A stretch of 64,000 bases of DNA from Morganella morganii (GTDB taxonomy: Bacteria > Pseudomonadota > Gammaproteobacteria > Enterobacterales > Enterobacteriaceae): contig NZ_VKKS01000001.1 in assembly GCF_019402645.1 (NCBI RefSeq), positions 1,635,542 to 1,699,541 on the forward strand, written 5' to 3'. The notes beneath the pieces were generated by a model that searched no databases, had not been told where the DNA came from, and was given only the letters and a program-made list of their open reading frames with translations. The translations under genes were made by a program, and so were the position numbers. This document shows, piece by piece, positions 17,511 through 26,701 of the stretch. Each line of letters starts with the position of its first letter. The first letter of the stretch is position 1.

Positions 17511-18173
17511 TTATTCTCCGAAGTTACTTTCCAGGAAGTTTTTACGGTGTTCGCCGTGGCCGAAGGCTTTTTTCGCCACAATACGGTATTTGACACCCAC
17601 CCCGGACGGGCGCGGCATCAGATCGAAGTTTTCCAGCAGAACGCGCAGACGCTCATCCGGATTAAAATTGAAGACGTAGTACATGTACGTCATATCGAGC
17701 GGATCCAGCACAAAGACTTTACTGTCCTCATTCCAGAAAAAACGCTTAAGAAATTCATTGATATTGGTGACGGTCGGGCTTTGGGTCAGGTTAAAGTACC
17801 GCATCCGGATAATCAGACGTTTCTGTTCCGGTGTCAGCGACAGGGTGTAATCGGCATTACGCCGGAAGTTTGCCCGGAAATTCGCTTTCTTTTTCCCGAA
17901 TCCAGTACCGATTTTGGCTTTGTCGCTCGGCGGGATATCAATTCCCAGCGGGACATCGAGAATACGGGACCATACCGACAGCCCGAAATCACCCGCGGTA
18001 TCGATATTGAACACATCACGGTACCAGTTTTGCCAGAAGCTGACGGTTGCCCGTTCAAACCAGTCTGATTTAAAACTGGCCAGCGCTTTCAGATTATCCG
18101 CCCCTTCGTACTGCCACAGGATCGCCCTCAGAAGGTCGGAGTGAAATGTTAACTGCTGAATAGTCTGTGTCAT
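17511..18173 (-). CDS. DUF2612 tail protein
   Basis: The 220-residue protein matches DUF2612, found between baseplate J and the fibre in contractile-tailed phages. It probably links the fibre to the baseplate wedge, a role like gpI of P2. It contains VWSRILDVPLGI and the conserved LRVLLENFDLMPRPSGVGV. Its start overlaps the stop of the baseplate J gene by 4 bases. Confidence 0.78.
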   Translation of the reverse strand: MTQTIQQLTFHSDLLRAILWQYEGADNLKALASFKSDWFERATVSFWQNWYRDVFNIDTAGDFGLSVWSRILDVPLGIDIPPSDKAKIGTGFGKKKANFRANFRRNADYTLSLTPEQKRLIIRMRYFNLTQSPTVTNINEFLKRFFWNEDSKVFVLDPLDMTYMYYVFNFNPDERLRVLLENFDLMPRPSGVGVKYRIVAKKAFGHGEHRKNFLESNFGE

Positions 18174-19357
18174 ACAAACACCACCTGCACCGCACTGCGG
18201 CTGATTCTGGCAACCTCAGTCAGCTTTACCGGATAAGTGTCGGATGACCAGTCCGTGCCGTTGGTTGACAGTTCCGCCCGTGTGACAAACAGACGCGGCT
18301 CAGAAGCATTAATACCGGCCGATATTTCAAACGGGGAAACCTCACGGCCGACAACCAGCCCGCCGTCCCCTTCTGTTTCGCCCCGGGCCCATGACTCAAC
18401 CGCTGCCGGAATAACCGTCTGCGCATCCAGTGATGTTTTTTTCACTGTCACGCGGCAGAACAGGACAATCTCTTTTGCCCGGTCAAATTTTACGGTATAG
18501 GTCTGTCCGCTGACAGGTTCCGGTACCTCAACCTCCTCACTGCCGTTGAAAGCGGCTCCGATTGTTTTGGTACGCAGCAGAGCACGGGCAATTTCTCCGC
18601 TTTCCCCGCCCTCAACACACACGTATACGCTGTGCGGCACCAGCGTGATCCCGTCCAGGCTCATCGGGGTATCAGTATAATTTTCGCGGTATGCCAGCGA
18701 ACGGACGCCTTCCAGCTCATATAATGCAGAGGTAATCGCCTCACCGACACTGACAGTGTTTTTTGCCAGCGTCAGTTTCCGGCGGCGGCGGGACTGTAAA
18801 TCAGATTCGGCAACACGCCCCAATACCGCACTGGTCGGGTTGGATACCGTTTCCCAGCCGAGCACAGAACTTGCCACCGTGTTTAATTTACCGGCCGGGC
18901 ACTCAACAGGGCCGGTTTCAACCGCCCGCATATCGCCGGTTATCTTCCCGCCTTTACCGATAATCAGCGGCTTTGTGGTGGCAAACTGATCACCGGCCTG
19001 CGTTTCAGCCAGTGAACCTTTCGGGATGATAGTTCCGGGGACGCCGCCGAATTCAACCTGCGTCAGTATCGACTGAGTGGCATCCCAGCGCTGCCCGCCC
19101 ATCAGCGCCCAGATGGCATCCAGAAAAACGCCGCCTGCAATGTCCGGGTTAATCTGGTTTGCCAGTTCCGCATTATTACGGACTACCGCATCACGGTTTT
19201 CCGTTTCCATTGTGATCAGCGCCCCCTGCGGGGTTTCCGGGGAGACATCCAGATCCTGACCAAATACGGCTCTGAATTCATCCTCAACTGCCGCCCGCAG
19301 TTCTGCGGTATCCGGAACAATCACACCGGATGAGGTAATGTATTTATAGTCAGCCAT
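18170..19357 (-). CDS. Baseplate J-like protein
   Basis: This 395-residue protein matches the baseplate J/Mu gp47 family. It starts MADYKYITSSGVIVPDTAEL and has the typical PETPQGALITMETENRDAVV and NQINPDIAGGVFLDAIWALMG regions near residues 40-90. It forms the baseplate wedge in contractile tails. It is coupled at both ends to its neighbours by short overlaps. Confidence 0.9.
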   Translation of the reverse strand: MADYKYITSSGVIVPDTAELRAAVEDEFRAVFGQDLDVSPETPQGALITMETENRDAVVRNNAELANQINPDIAGGVFLDAIWALMGGQRWDATQSILTQVEFGGVPGTIIPKGSLAETQAGDQFATTKPLIIGKGGKITGDMRAVETGPVECPAGKLNTVASSVLGWETVSNPTSAVLGRVAESDLQSRRRRKLTLAKNTVSVGEAITSALYELEGVRSLAYRENYTDTPMSLDGITLVPHSVYVCVEGGESGEIARALLRTKTIGAAFNGSEEVEVPEPVSGQTYTVKFDRAKEIVLFCRVTVKKTSLDAQTVIPAAVESWARGETEGDGGLVVGREVSPFEISAGINASEPRLFVTRAELSTNGTDWSSDTYPVKLTEVARISRSAVQVVFV

Positions 19358-19694
19358 TTAACGTAATGCTCCCGTATTCTGTCTGCAGGACAGCCACATA
19401 GTTCAGTTCGTTATCATTCAGCGTGGCTCTGAATGACACCACGGCGGTTACCTGCGGAATTTCCCGCATACGCTCGCGGAACGCGGATTCAAACAGCGGC
19501 AGATCAGCCTGTCGCCCGAAGGTGGTTTTCCAGTACGGGATCCCCTTATCCAGCTTGTGCAGCATTTCCCCGCGCAGCGCTTTCACATACTGCGCACAAA
19601 CGTTTTTTACCGCCGGTTCACCACTGACAATGGCAATATTGCCGTCGTTTCCGATGAACAGGTCATTATTCCCGTTCACATCAAAGGTCTTCAT
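19350..19694 (-). CDS. Baseplate wedge-type protein (gp25/W-like position)
   Basis: A 114-residue protein directly upstream of baseplate J, as gpW/gp25-like wedge proteins usually are. It has the pattern GEPAVKNVCAQYVKALRGEM and FESAFRERMREIPQV seen in this group. It overlaps baseplate J by 8 bases. The assignment rests on position and fold pattern. Confidence 0.65.
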   Translation of the reverse strand: MKTFDVNGNNDLFIGNDGNIAIVSGEPAVKNVCAQYVKALRGEMLHKLDKGIPYWKTTFGRQADLPLFESAFRERMREIPQVTAVVSFRATLNDNELNYVAVLQTEYGSITLNG

Positions 19695-20395
19695 ACCGGC
19701 TCTCCTGAATCACTATTGCCACCCTGAACACCGGAATGTTTATGGGTAGACCCGATATTTTTACCGTTATGCGTCATAGTGCCGCCGTTTGATTCACTGT
19801 TACCGTTTACGGCGTGGTTGCCGTTGACGATCACATTGCCGTTAAATTCGTTTTCCGGCGCATTAGAGATAAATTTCGGGCCGTCAAAGACTGCTTTATC
19901 ATTATGCAGGGATAAGCACACAGAACCGTCTGTTGACTGCACCACCAGTGCGTCCGCGTTTTTGCCGTCGATCACCCAGCCTTTGAGCGTGTCAGGGAAA
20001 AACATGGCATCACTGAATGTATGCAGCCTGGCCGTATTCGGTTCATCCTCCAGGCCGCCGCGCTGAAAAATCAGACTGATATCCCGGTCGTTCGCTTTCA
20101 GCCAGCCGAAATCACCAGGCTTTACCGGCATCCTGATAAAGAACCCGCCGCCGCCAAACCGGAATACCGGGATATTAGGCAGTGCACCACGCCCGATCCG
20201 CTTCCCTTCCGTGGTGACCATCATCACCAGGGGTTTAATTACCGCCCGGTTTGTCGCATCGTCGTAACTCACTACGGTGGCGGGAAGCATGTCATCAATA
20301 TTCATCAGCAGATTACGGAACGCAGCCATAAACTGCCCGGCGAGACTGCCGTCATTCGCCTGGTCACTGTTTGGTTTGTTCATTGTTTTGCCCAT
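19691..20395 (-). CDS. Baseplate spike / gpV-like puncturing protein
   Basis: The 234-residue protein has an N-terminal OB-like domain (PATVVSYDDATNRAVIKPLV, residues 38-120). A C-terminal repeat follows that looks like a triple-stranded beta-helix or needle (NGNVIVNGNHAVNGNSESNG), with a histidine-containing tip motif THKHSGV that may bind metal. This matches Gp138/gpV-type spikes that pierce the outer membrane. The ATG at 20395 follows the upstream stop by one base. Confidence 0.72.
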   Translation of the reverse strand: MGKTMNKPNSDQANDGSLAGQFMAAFRNLLMNIDDMLPATVVSYDDATNRAVIKPLVMMVTTEGKRIGRGALPNIPVFRFGGGGFFIRMPVKPGDFGWLKANDRDISLIFQRGGLEDEPNTARLHTFSDAMFFPDTLKGWVIDGKNADALVVQSTDGSVCLSLHNDKAVFDGPKFISNAPENEFNGNVIVNGNHAVNGNSESNGGTMTHNGKNIGSTHKHSGVQGGNSDSGEPV

Positions 20396-20396
20396 G

Positions 20397-21212
20397 TCAG
20401 GCCCGTTTGCAGGTTGCCTGATAAAAGAAAGGATCATCGTGAGACGCAATATCGAATTTGAGCGGCTCGATAATGTAATCCCCGTTCAGGGCGGGGTTAT
20501 ATTTACTGTCCAGACGCAACATGCCGCCGAGGGATGATTCCCCGTCGATAAGGTAGGTGACATCAACGCCTTTCTCCGTGGCTTTCGGTATACCGACCAT
20601 GCCGCTTTTCTGACTGAGGATCCGCAGTCTTCCGGAAAGTGCCTTATCACTGTCTTTGACATACAGCACATCATCATCAATGAACGCTTTTACATTCCCG
20701 GCTTCCTGCAGCCGTTCAACCTGTTTCAGCGCCGGACCGCAGAAATACCAGTTACCGATATTTTTATCCGTTGCCTGAAAATTCAGTGTCACGTTACAGT
20801 CACGGGCAATATCAGCTGCAATCTCACTCATTTTGGCCAGTTGCTTACCTTCCGGTGACACAATGTCCCGGGCGCTGGCATTATTGGTTTTCGCTTTCAG
20901 TGTCAGCGTCACATCCGGTGGTGACGAGATTTCAGCACTGACAATATCGCCGGTGTAGATCCGGAAAATACCGGTACCGGCACGACCGGCCTCAACAACA
21001 ATCCGGGGTGAGGATTTATTGCCGGCGAACGGACTGGTTTCGGTCAGCAGCATGGTACGGGTTTCCGCGTTCAGTCCGTCGATATTCACCGTGCATTCGT
21101 TCTGCAGCGGATTGGCATATTTGGTGCCTCCGGCCCGGATGCGCAATCCCTCATACCACTGCATACGCCCGTTAAGTTCAATGCCGCAGCGGATCCGGCG
21201 CAAATCAATCAT
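20397..21212 (-). CDS. Baseplate hub protein
   Basis: The 271-residue protein sits between the plug and spike genes and resembles the phage hub family (gp27/gpD-like). Features include a beta-rich N-terminus (RRIRCGIELNGRMQWYEGLRI) and a middle segment AEIAADIARDCNVTLNF. It should form the trimeric ring that holds the spike at the tail tip. It overlaps the preceding gene by 8 bases. Confidence 0.65.
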   Translation of the reverse strand: MIDLRRIRCGIELNGRMQWYEGLRIRAGGTKYANPLQNECTVNIDGLNAETRTMLLTETSPFAGNKSSPRIVVEAGRAGTGIFRIYTGDIVSAEISSPPDVTLTLKAKTNNASARDIVSPEGKQLAKMSEIAADIARDCNVTLNFQATDKNIGNWYFCGPALKQVERLQEAGNVKAFIDDDVLYVKDSDKALSGRLRILSQKSGMVGIPKATEKGVDVTYLIDGESSLGGMLRLDSKYNPALNGDYIIEPLKFDIASHDDPFFYQATCKRA

Positions 21213-21498
21213 CGCTCCCCCAATAAATCAGTGTTTGTGTTTTTTCAAACAGTTCCCACCACGGAAGTTCATCCCCCTCTGTCAGCAGGGCAAAATTACC
21301 GCCGTGAGTGAGATGCCGGTACGGTATCAGCGGCTGCCCCGGAACAATACGCATTCCCTGAACAATCACCGTGTCATCACAACGGATATCACAGCACATC
21401 ACCTGCCGCGCAGCTTTAATCGTCAGCTCCCATTCCCTGCCACCCAGGGTAACCCTCAGGCGCTGATTGGGAACCGTATTCAGTGGTATGATTTTCAT
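21205..21498 (-). CDS. Baseplate plug family protein (DUF6983-like)
   Basis: A 97-residue protein starting MKIIPLNTVPNQRLRVTLGG with the conserved WELTIKAARQVMCCDIRCDD pattern of the phage plug family. It is usually encoded between the Dit-like and hub genes, as here. It overlaps the preceding gene by 4 bases. Confidence 0.7.
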   Translation of the reverse strand: MKIIPLNTVPNQRLRVTLGGREWELTIKAARQVMCCDIRCDDTVIVQGMRIVPGQPLIPYRHLTHGGNFALLTEGDELPWWELFEKTQTLIYWGSDD

Positions 21499-22025
21499 GA
21501 AAGACTCCAGTCACCATCAGCGATACGGGTTGCGACAGAGCCTTTTTTCTTCGTGGCAGTATCCGCCTCTTTTATCTGGACTTTCCCCCTGTTTACCGTG
21601 CTGCTCTGCTCTTTCTTCGCAACTTTACGCGGCGGCAGTTCACCGTATTCCGGCTCAACCGTCCGCCATTCGGTAAAGCGCAGGGAGAGTTTCACCGCGT
21701 CCGCCATATCCGGGATTTCATCGTGGTAAAAATTCACTATCAGCATCGGCTGATAGGTTTTTACCCGGGTCTGAATACCGACAAGCTGATGCTGATCGTA
21801 AGCCTGCTGCATGGCTTCAAAAGCGTCTTTCAGTTCGCCGGTGAGTATCAGATCCATACCGATTTCCACCGGGTTAATCACAACATGGTCACTGCGGGTT
21901 TCACCGGATTCCACCTGAAACTGCGTCGCCTTATGCTCATCCCGGACGTTCAGCTGAACGGGATTTACTGACTCAAACAGCGTAGTGAAGGATTCCGTAT
22001 CAAATATCTTCACTTCCGTAATCAT
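21495..22025 (-). CDS. Dit-like baseplate/tail protein
   Basis: The 176-residue protein follows the tape measure gene, with a 4-base overlap. It has a Dit-like N-terminal beta domain (MITEVKIFDTESFTTLFESV to about residue 130). A lysine-rich linker of about 35 residues then leads to a short C-terminal tail. Similar proteins join tail tube and hub in contractile-tailed phages that carry DUF3383 sheaths. Confidence 0.6.
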   Translation of the reverse strand: MITEVKIFDTESFTTLFESVNPVQLNVRDEHKATQFQVESGETRSDHVVINPVEIGMDLILTGELKDAFEAMQQAYDQHQLVGIQTRVKTYQPMLIVNFYHDEIPDMADAVKLSLRFTEWRTVEPEYGELPPRKVAKKEQSSTVNRGKVQIKEADTATKKKGSVATRIADGDWSLS

Positions 22026-24157
22026 TTCCCCAGCCCCGTATTTGTCTGATGCCCAAAGTCCTGCAACTGAGATCCGAGTGCATCTTTGGCGCCCGCCGCC
22101 ATACCCTGAGCATCCGTTGCCTGTGTTTCGATCTTAAGTTCACCGATACTGACGTTTGTTTCATTACTGGTTGTTGACTGATTGCTGATCGCCTGACTGG
22201 TGACAGGATTCATCGGGTCATTTGACACACCGTAAAGATGTGCGGTCATGGCCTGTGCCATTTTTGCCGCGTCGTCCTCACTGATCGTTTTTTCAGGTGG
22301 CATGTCGTACCCAATCTGACCCTGTTCATTCACCGTGCGGTTAACGGTCTGTTCAACCTCAATATCATCACCGTCACCAAACCAGCCTTTTAAGGTCGCC
22401 CAGCCGTTTTTTATCATGTCCAGACCTTTATTGATCCAGTCGAGATACGATTTTATCTGCTCCCACAACCACTTAAATATACCGACAACGGTATCCGATA
22501 CTGTGCTGAACACATTCCCGAAATCATCACCCCATGCCATCACGCCCTTAATACTGCCTGTCAGCCAGCCGATAAAGTCATTCAGGGCTTTATTCATGAT
22601 GTTGTACGCATCCACCACAATATCCGCCACAACTTTCACGGCTGCTTTCAGGTATTCAAAACAGGTTTTCCAGGCTTCCCATACCGCCAGAATAATCGTT
22701 TTCAGTGCGGGGTATTTGTCCAGTATCCGGCCAATCATCGAATCGTTGCCGTCGATGAAATTCATGATGTCGTCATACACCAGAGCAAACGCTGCCGCCA
22801 GCAGGGCTATAACCGCAATAATGGCAATAATCGGCCATGTTGCCGCCAGGGTGGCCGCCGCAGCCGCGAGCATCGGCGGAACGTAATAGGTTGCTAGTGC
22901 GATACCGACTGCAATAAAAAATCCCGTGATCAGGGTTTTGTTTTCTTTGCAGAAGCCGACAAATTTACTGACCCATTCCAGGCCGGTTGCCAGGATCGGG
23001 ATCACCATCTCCAGAAAGCTGTTTTTCAGAAGACCGGAGGACTGTTTAAAACTCTGCATGGATTTATTGAATTTAACAGACTGCTCAATGCTCTCTCTGG
23101 TGATGCCGGAATACTCTTTCTGCACCCCCATCATCCGCTCGAGTTCTTTGCGGCCTTTCATCATCAGTTCAACAGTTTTATCATCCGACACACCGAGCGC
23201 CGACAATGTGGCTTTGGCCTTATCGAATTTCATACCCTGCACTTTGTCAGCCCTCCGCAGGATTTTTTCCATGGCGTTACCGGCAAACCCGAATGATTTC
23301 GCCATCGCTTCCATGTCTGACTGCGCCGCCTCACGGGTGCCGCCGAGTTCAGCCACTGACCCGGCAAAGGCATCCACATCTGCCGTGGCAACATTGATTT
23401 TTTTACCGAATTTATCCAGGGATTCGATTTCAGCAGCACGGGCAACGGATTCACCGACAAGGGCAGATGCGCTCATAAACAGGCCGACGGCTGCCAGGGC
23501 TTTTTTGGCAAATCCGGCAACGGACTCCCCGGCCTTTTGGTATTGTGTATCCGTTTTATTCAGTTCGTTCTGTACTTTTTTCTGTGTCACAACCTCACTG
23601 TTACCAGCTGCAACACTTTTTTTACCCACCTCTTCCGCAATCCGGCCAAGTTCACGGTAATCCCCCTGCAGGGCTTTAATGATGCCACCGGCCAGCTGCC
23701 GGACTGCATTACCGCGACTCTCCTCATCCGTCAGAACGGCGGTGTCGCTGCTCAGTGCTGCCACTGCCTGAACCAGCGCCTGATAACCGGCCTCCGTACC
23801 CGTCAGTGAGGCCTGAATATCCTGCCATTTGGCATCAGATCCCGCCTGCTGAGATTCCAGTTCAGACAGGGAATCGGTTACCGCATCCACCTGCGCTTTT
23901 ACCGCACCGGTCTGCTCTGCCACATCAGCCGCGTTCGTGGAAAAATCAACAGCGTGCTCACCGGACAGCCCCTGTAATGACTGCCAGAGTTCAGTGAACA
24001 CGCCGCCGAGAGAATCAGCCCCCTGCTGCGCGGCAGTCTGCGCCTGCTTCATCCCGTCGATAATGTCATCCGTTGAACGCTGCACTCGGTCAAATGCACT
24101 GTCAGCCTGACGGGTATCAAATTCAAAGACCTGAACAAAGGTATCCATCAATGACAT
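22022..24157 (-). CDS. Tail tape measure protein
   Basis: The 711-residue protein is mostly helical. It has an N-terminal coiled-coil region, a hydrophobic block at about residues 405-460 (GIALATYYVPPMLAAAAATL then PIIAIIAVIALLAAAFALVY), and a C-terminal region that begins a Dit/hub contact. Length and position, just after the tail chaperone and before the baseplate genes, identify it as the tape measure that sets tail length. Its start codon overlaps the stop of the frameshifted chaperone extension as TAATG. Confidence 0.85.
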   Translation of the reverse strand: MSLMDTFVQVFEFDTRQADSAFDRVQRSTDDIIDGMKQAQTAAQQGADSLGGVFTELWQSLQGLSGEHAVDFSTNAADVAEQTGAVKAQVDAVTDSLSELESQQAGSDAKWQDIQASLTGTEAGYQALVQAVAALSSDTAVLTDEESRGNAVRQLAGGIIKALQGDYRELGRIAEEVGKKSVAAGNSEVVTQKKVQNELNKTDTQYQKAGESVAGFAKKALAAVGLFMSASALVGESVARAAEIESLDKFGKKINVATADVDAFAGSVAELGGTREAAQSDMEAMAKSFGFAGNAMEKILRRADKVQGMKFDKAKATLSALGVSDDKTVELMMKGRKELERMMGVQKEYSGITRESIEQSVKFNKSMQSFKQSSGLLKNSFLEMVIPILATGLEWVSKFVGFCKENKTLITGFFIAVGIALATYYVPPMLAAAAATLAATWPIIAIIAVIALLAAAFALVYDDIMNFIDGNDSMIGRILDKYPALKTIILAVWEAWKTCFEYLKAAVKVVADIVVDAYNIMNKALNDFIGWLTGSIKGVMAWGDDFGNVFSTVSDTVVGIFKWLWEQIKSYLDWINKGLDMIKNGWATLKGWFGDGDDIEVEQTVNRTVNEQGQIGYDMPPEKTISEDDAAKMAQAMTAHLYGVSNDPMNPVTSQAISNQSTTSNETNVSIGELKIETQATDAQGMAAGAKDALGSQLQDFGHQTNTGLGK

Positions 24158-24701
24158 TATCGGTCCTTTGAAGCGGCCAGCGCTTCGTTGTAGCGGTTAA
24201 TGATCGCGATTTCCCACAAGTCCATCGCTTCTTCCAGATCTACTGTGGTTTTGAGTTCGGTGAGGGTGGCGAATCCTTCGCTGATGATGACTGCAAAGAA
24301 GCCATCAGCGTTTTTATAACTGACGGGAGTGAACTGCCGACCTTGCTGATGAGGAAAGGCAGGAAGCCGGAGTTCCCGCCGGTCCCGAAAAAACTGGTGT
24401 TATACTTCAGCATTTCCAGTTCAAGACGGATCAGGGATTCACCATCAGGCACATGGTTATCAATCAGCGTCTGTGTCTTTAACGGAATCTCTTCACCATC
24501 GTCAGCCACTGCGCATACATACGCCATCATTTTCAGCATGGCCTCTTTGCTGACTTCGTAATCTCCGATTTTAGGGGCATTGGACAGCGGATATTTGGCA
24601 AGGATTTCCCGGCCGGTCACCGCAGGCAGACGGCTGATGACAAATGCCTTTTCAATACCGTCCACATCTTTAATCTGAACTTCTTTCGGTTTAATCAGCA
24701 T
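24157..24701 (-). CDS. Tail assembly chaperone, -1 frameshift product (gpG-GT type)
   Basis: A -1 shift at T TTT TTC (complement of 24387-24393) would join the first 105 codons of the 24240-24701 gene to a second open frame of 76 codons. This second frame contains FFAVIISEGFATLTELKTTV then EEAMDLWEIAIINRYNEALA. It has no start or ribosome-binding site of its own and ends exactly on the tape measure start (TAATG). This is the classic arrangement of lambda G/GT-like chaperones that recruit tube subunits to the tape measure. The frameshift is inferred from sequence. Confidence 0.72.
24240..24701 (-). CDS. Tail assembly chaperone, short (unshifted) form
   Basis: The 153-residue protein lies between the tube-like gene and the tape measure, where tail chaperones are encoded. 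It is a globular alpha/beta protein (MLIKPKEVQIKDVDGIEKAF, then LPAVTGREILAKYPLSN) with a low-complexity serine-rich end that appears after the slippery site. That low-quality end supports the idea that the useful C-terminus is in the -1 frame. Confidence 0.75.
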   Translation of the reverse strand: MLIKPKEVQIKDVDGIEKAFVISRLPAVTGREILAKYPLSNAPKIGDYEVSKEAMLKMMAYVCAVADDGEEIPLKTQTLIDNHVPDGESLIRLELEMLKYNTSFFGTGGNSGFLPFLISKVGSSLPSVIKTLMASLQSSSAKDSPPSPNSKPQ

Positions 24702-24742
24702 GTTTTTTTCCGTAAAAAAAGGCGGGACATGCCCGCCGGTGA

Positions 24743-25195
24743 TTAACGATTACGCGTGGAGTCAAAATCCTGGAACACGAAGGTGTACTGTTTTGATTTA
24801 AGACGCCCGGCACTGGCCGCAGAGTTTCCCCGGCTGCCGTTGGTAATTTTGCCGTTACGGGCGGTAGTGGTGGAGCCGTCACCGTAAGAGGCCACCATAG
24901 TGATAATGTCACCGGCATGACGGCGGCCTTTTTTCGCCGTGTTGGCTTCCAGAAGAATCGCCAGGTTCTGATCTTCCTCACTGCCGGCCAGCACGTTAAT
25001 GGTGACAGTCTGCGGTGTGGGCGTTGACCAGCTCACGAGATTACCGTTGATATCCATGCCGGTCTGCGCGATATCCACCGCCGGTAAATCCAGCGGATCC
25101 GCATCATCCGCAAACTGCGTGATAAAAATCCCGGAAGGAAATGTTTTGCTGGCCTGTACCACCAGTGCAAGGCCGGTTGCTGATACATCATTCAT
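24743..25195 (-). CDS. Tail tube-like protein (DUF3277)
   Basis: The 150-residue protein matches DUF3277, encoded directly after the sheath in this phage group and taken to be the inner tail tube. It is rich in beta strands (ATGLALVVQASKTFPSGIFI, then DAGDIITMVASYG-type regions). Function is by family and position. Confidence 0.75.
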   Translation of the reverse strand: MNDVSATGLALVVQASKTFPSGIFITQFADDADPLDLPAVDIAQTGMDINGNLVSWSTPTPQTVTINVLAGSEEDQNLAILLEANTAKKGRRHAGDIITMVASYGDGSTTTARNGKITNGSRGNSAASAGRLKSKQYTFVFQDFDSTRNR

Positions 25196-25204
25196 ATTTT
25201 TTCC

Positions 25205-26692
25205 TTACACTAAATTGTGTGAACCTTCGACCTTGCGCACCCAGTCGCCCTTACCGTAAATCAGCACGTATTTCATCACGTACTCCGGTAAACCGCTTTC
25301 ACCGGTACTTTCAACAATCTGTGCGTTGTACCAGTACCCTTTGTCCTGTACATCGTGCCAGGCCAGATCATCACCGGATGCGTCCGTCACCGCGATTTTC
25401 TGTACTTCCGTTAAGGTTTTACCGGCAAGGATAGTGCCGTTATCCACGGCTTTGGTGACCGCACCGGCAATGACCATCAGTGCCCTGGCTTCGCCGTCTT
25501 TGTTGGCCGGAATACCGCGTGTCGCCAGTAACAGGCTGAACCACTGCTGCGCGATATACGCTTTCAGCCACTGCTCATTGGCATGCACACTCATGTCCGG
25601 GGGGTTAGAACTGCCGCCGCACAGGAAGCCGCGCTGATAAAAGCGGATCTGTGAACCGGCCACAGCGGTTTCGCCGTAGTAATTCACCCGCAGTTTATCG
25701 AAACGGTCCGCATCCTGATCTGTGGTGACCTGCGCCGGGAATGTCACGCCGAGCTGACGGAACATATAGTTGGTGGTGGCGTTGGTACGGTCGTAATCCG
25801 TGGCGGCCATCACCGCCATCGGCAGCGCCTGGATAAAATACCCGCTTTCTGTTTTCAGGTTCAGACCGGTTGATGCGGTGCCGATCAACGCTGCGCTGAA
25901 ATCTTCGGCATTGTCTTTTGTCACACTCAGATGAAGCTGGTATTTCACGTTCTCCCCGGCAACGTACTGCGCCAGTGTGACGGCCTGATCCAGCGACAGT
26001 TCACTCAGAAATGTGGCGCTGCCGAAGGAGTCTGAAACCTGCTCCGCAACTTTGAATGCCTCCAGCGGAGTCTGTGCCGGATTGCCCTCGGATGCGCGTC
26101 CGGCTGACAGCCCCATCGCATCCGCAAGAACGGAATACCCCACGCTGACAGATGCACGTTCCTGCACGCCGCCGCTGAGTTCAAATGCACTGTCGAGCGC
26201 GTTAAAGGTCAGATATGCCCCGGAAAACTGCGGTTCACTTTCGGCATTCAGTTTCGCCTGAATCAGTGACGCGATATCGGCATACGATTTGGCTTCGGAT
26301 AAATCGATATCTTTGTAGTTTTTGGTGACCTTGCCGAATGTCACTGATAATGTGCCGTCAGCAATCATTTTCAGATCAGCCAGCGCTCCGGCTTTTGCCC
26401 CGAACCATGTCGGCGCCCGGCCAACCGGCTCATAAGAGGCGATCTGCAATTCTTTCGGTTTACTGACCGGGGCCGGACTGACATAGCTGAAATACTGTCG
26501 TGCAAACTGCGCCTCCGGAGAGTCGGCACCCAGCAGTTCATCAACCTGACCGGATGCAAACTCCAGTACGTGCCCGGCAGGAATTTTAGGATTGGTGGAA
26601 AATAACCGCGCCGTCAGCTTACGCATCGGCACGGCGGACGCGCCGATCACCGCTGACGCGATATCGACGTAACGGGTTTGTTTAATTGGCAT
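25205..26692 (-). CDS. Tail sheath-like protein (DUF3383)
   Basis: This 495-residue protein matches DUF3383, the contractile sheath of this myovirus group. It begins MPIKQTRYVDIASAVIGASA. The core contains the repeated beta/alpha sheath modules, and the C-terminal handshake region is near residues 430-495 (YWYNAQIVESTGESGLPEYV). A sheath with a baseplate J gene shows the phage has a contractile tail. Confidence 0.82.
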   Translation of the reverse strand: MPIKQTRYVDIASAVIGASAVPMRKLTARLFSTNPKIPAGHVLEFASGQVDELLGADSPEAQFARQYFSYVSPAPVSKPKELQIASYEPVGRAPTWFGAKAGALADLKMIADGTLSVTFGKVTKNYKDIDLSEAKSYADIASLIQAKLNAESEPQFSGAYLTFNALDSAFELSGGVQERASVSVGYSVLADAMGLSAGRASEGNPAQTPLEAFKVAEQVSDSFGSATFLSELSLDQAVTLAQYVAGENVKYQLHLSVTKDNAEDFSAALIGTASTGLNLKTESGYFIQALPMAVMAATDYDRTNATTNYMFRQLGVTFPAQVTTDQDADRFDKLRVNYYGETAVAGSQIRFYQRGFLCGGSSNPPDMSVHANEQWLKAYIAQQWFSLLLATRGIPANKDGEARALMVIAGAVTKAVDNGTILAGKTLTEVQKIAVTDASGDDLAWHDVQDKGYWYNAQIVESTGESGLPEYVMKYVLIYGKGDWVRKVEGSHNLV

Positions 26693-26701
26693 AATAAAAC
26701 C

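Noticed and set aside
22335..23660. Two long plus-strand frames opposite the tape measure gene
   Set aside because: They mirror the codon pattern of the tape measure gene and carry no start sites or domains.
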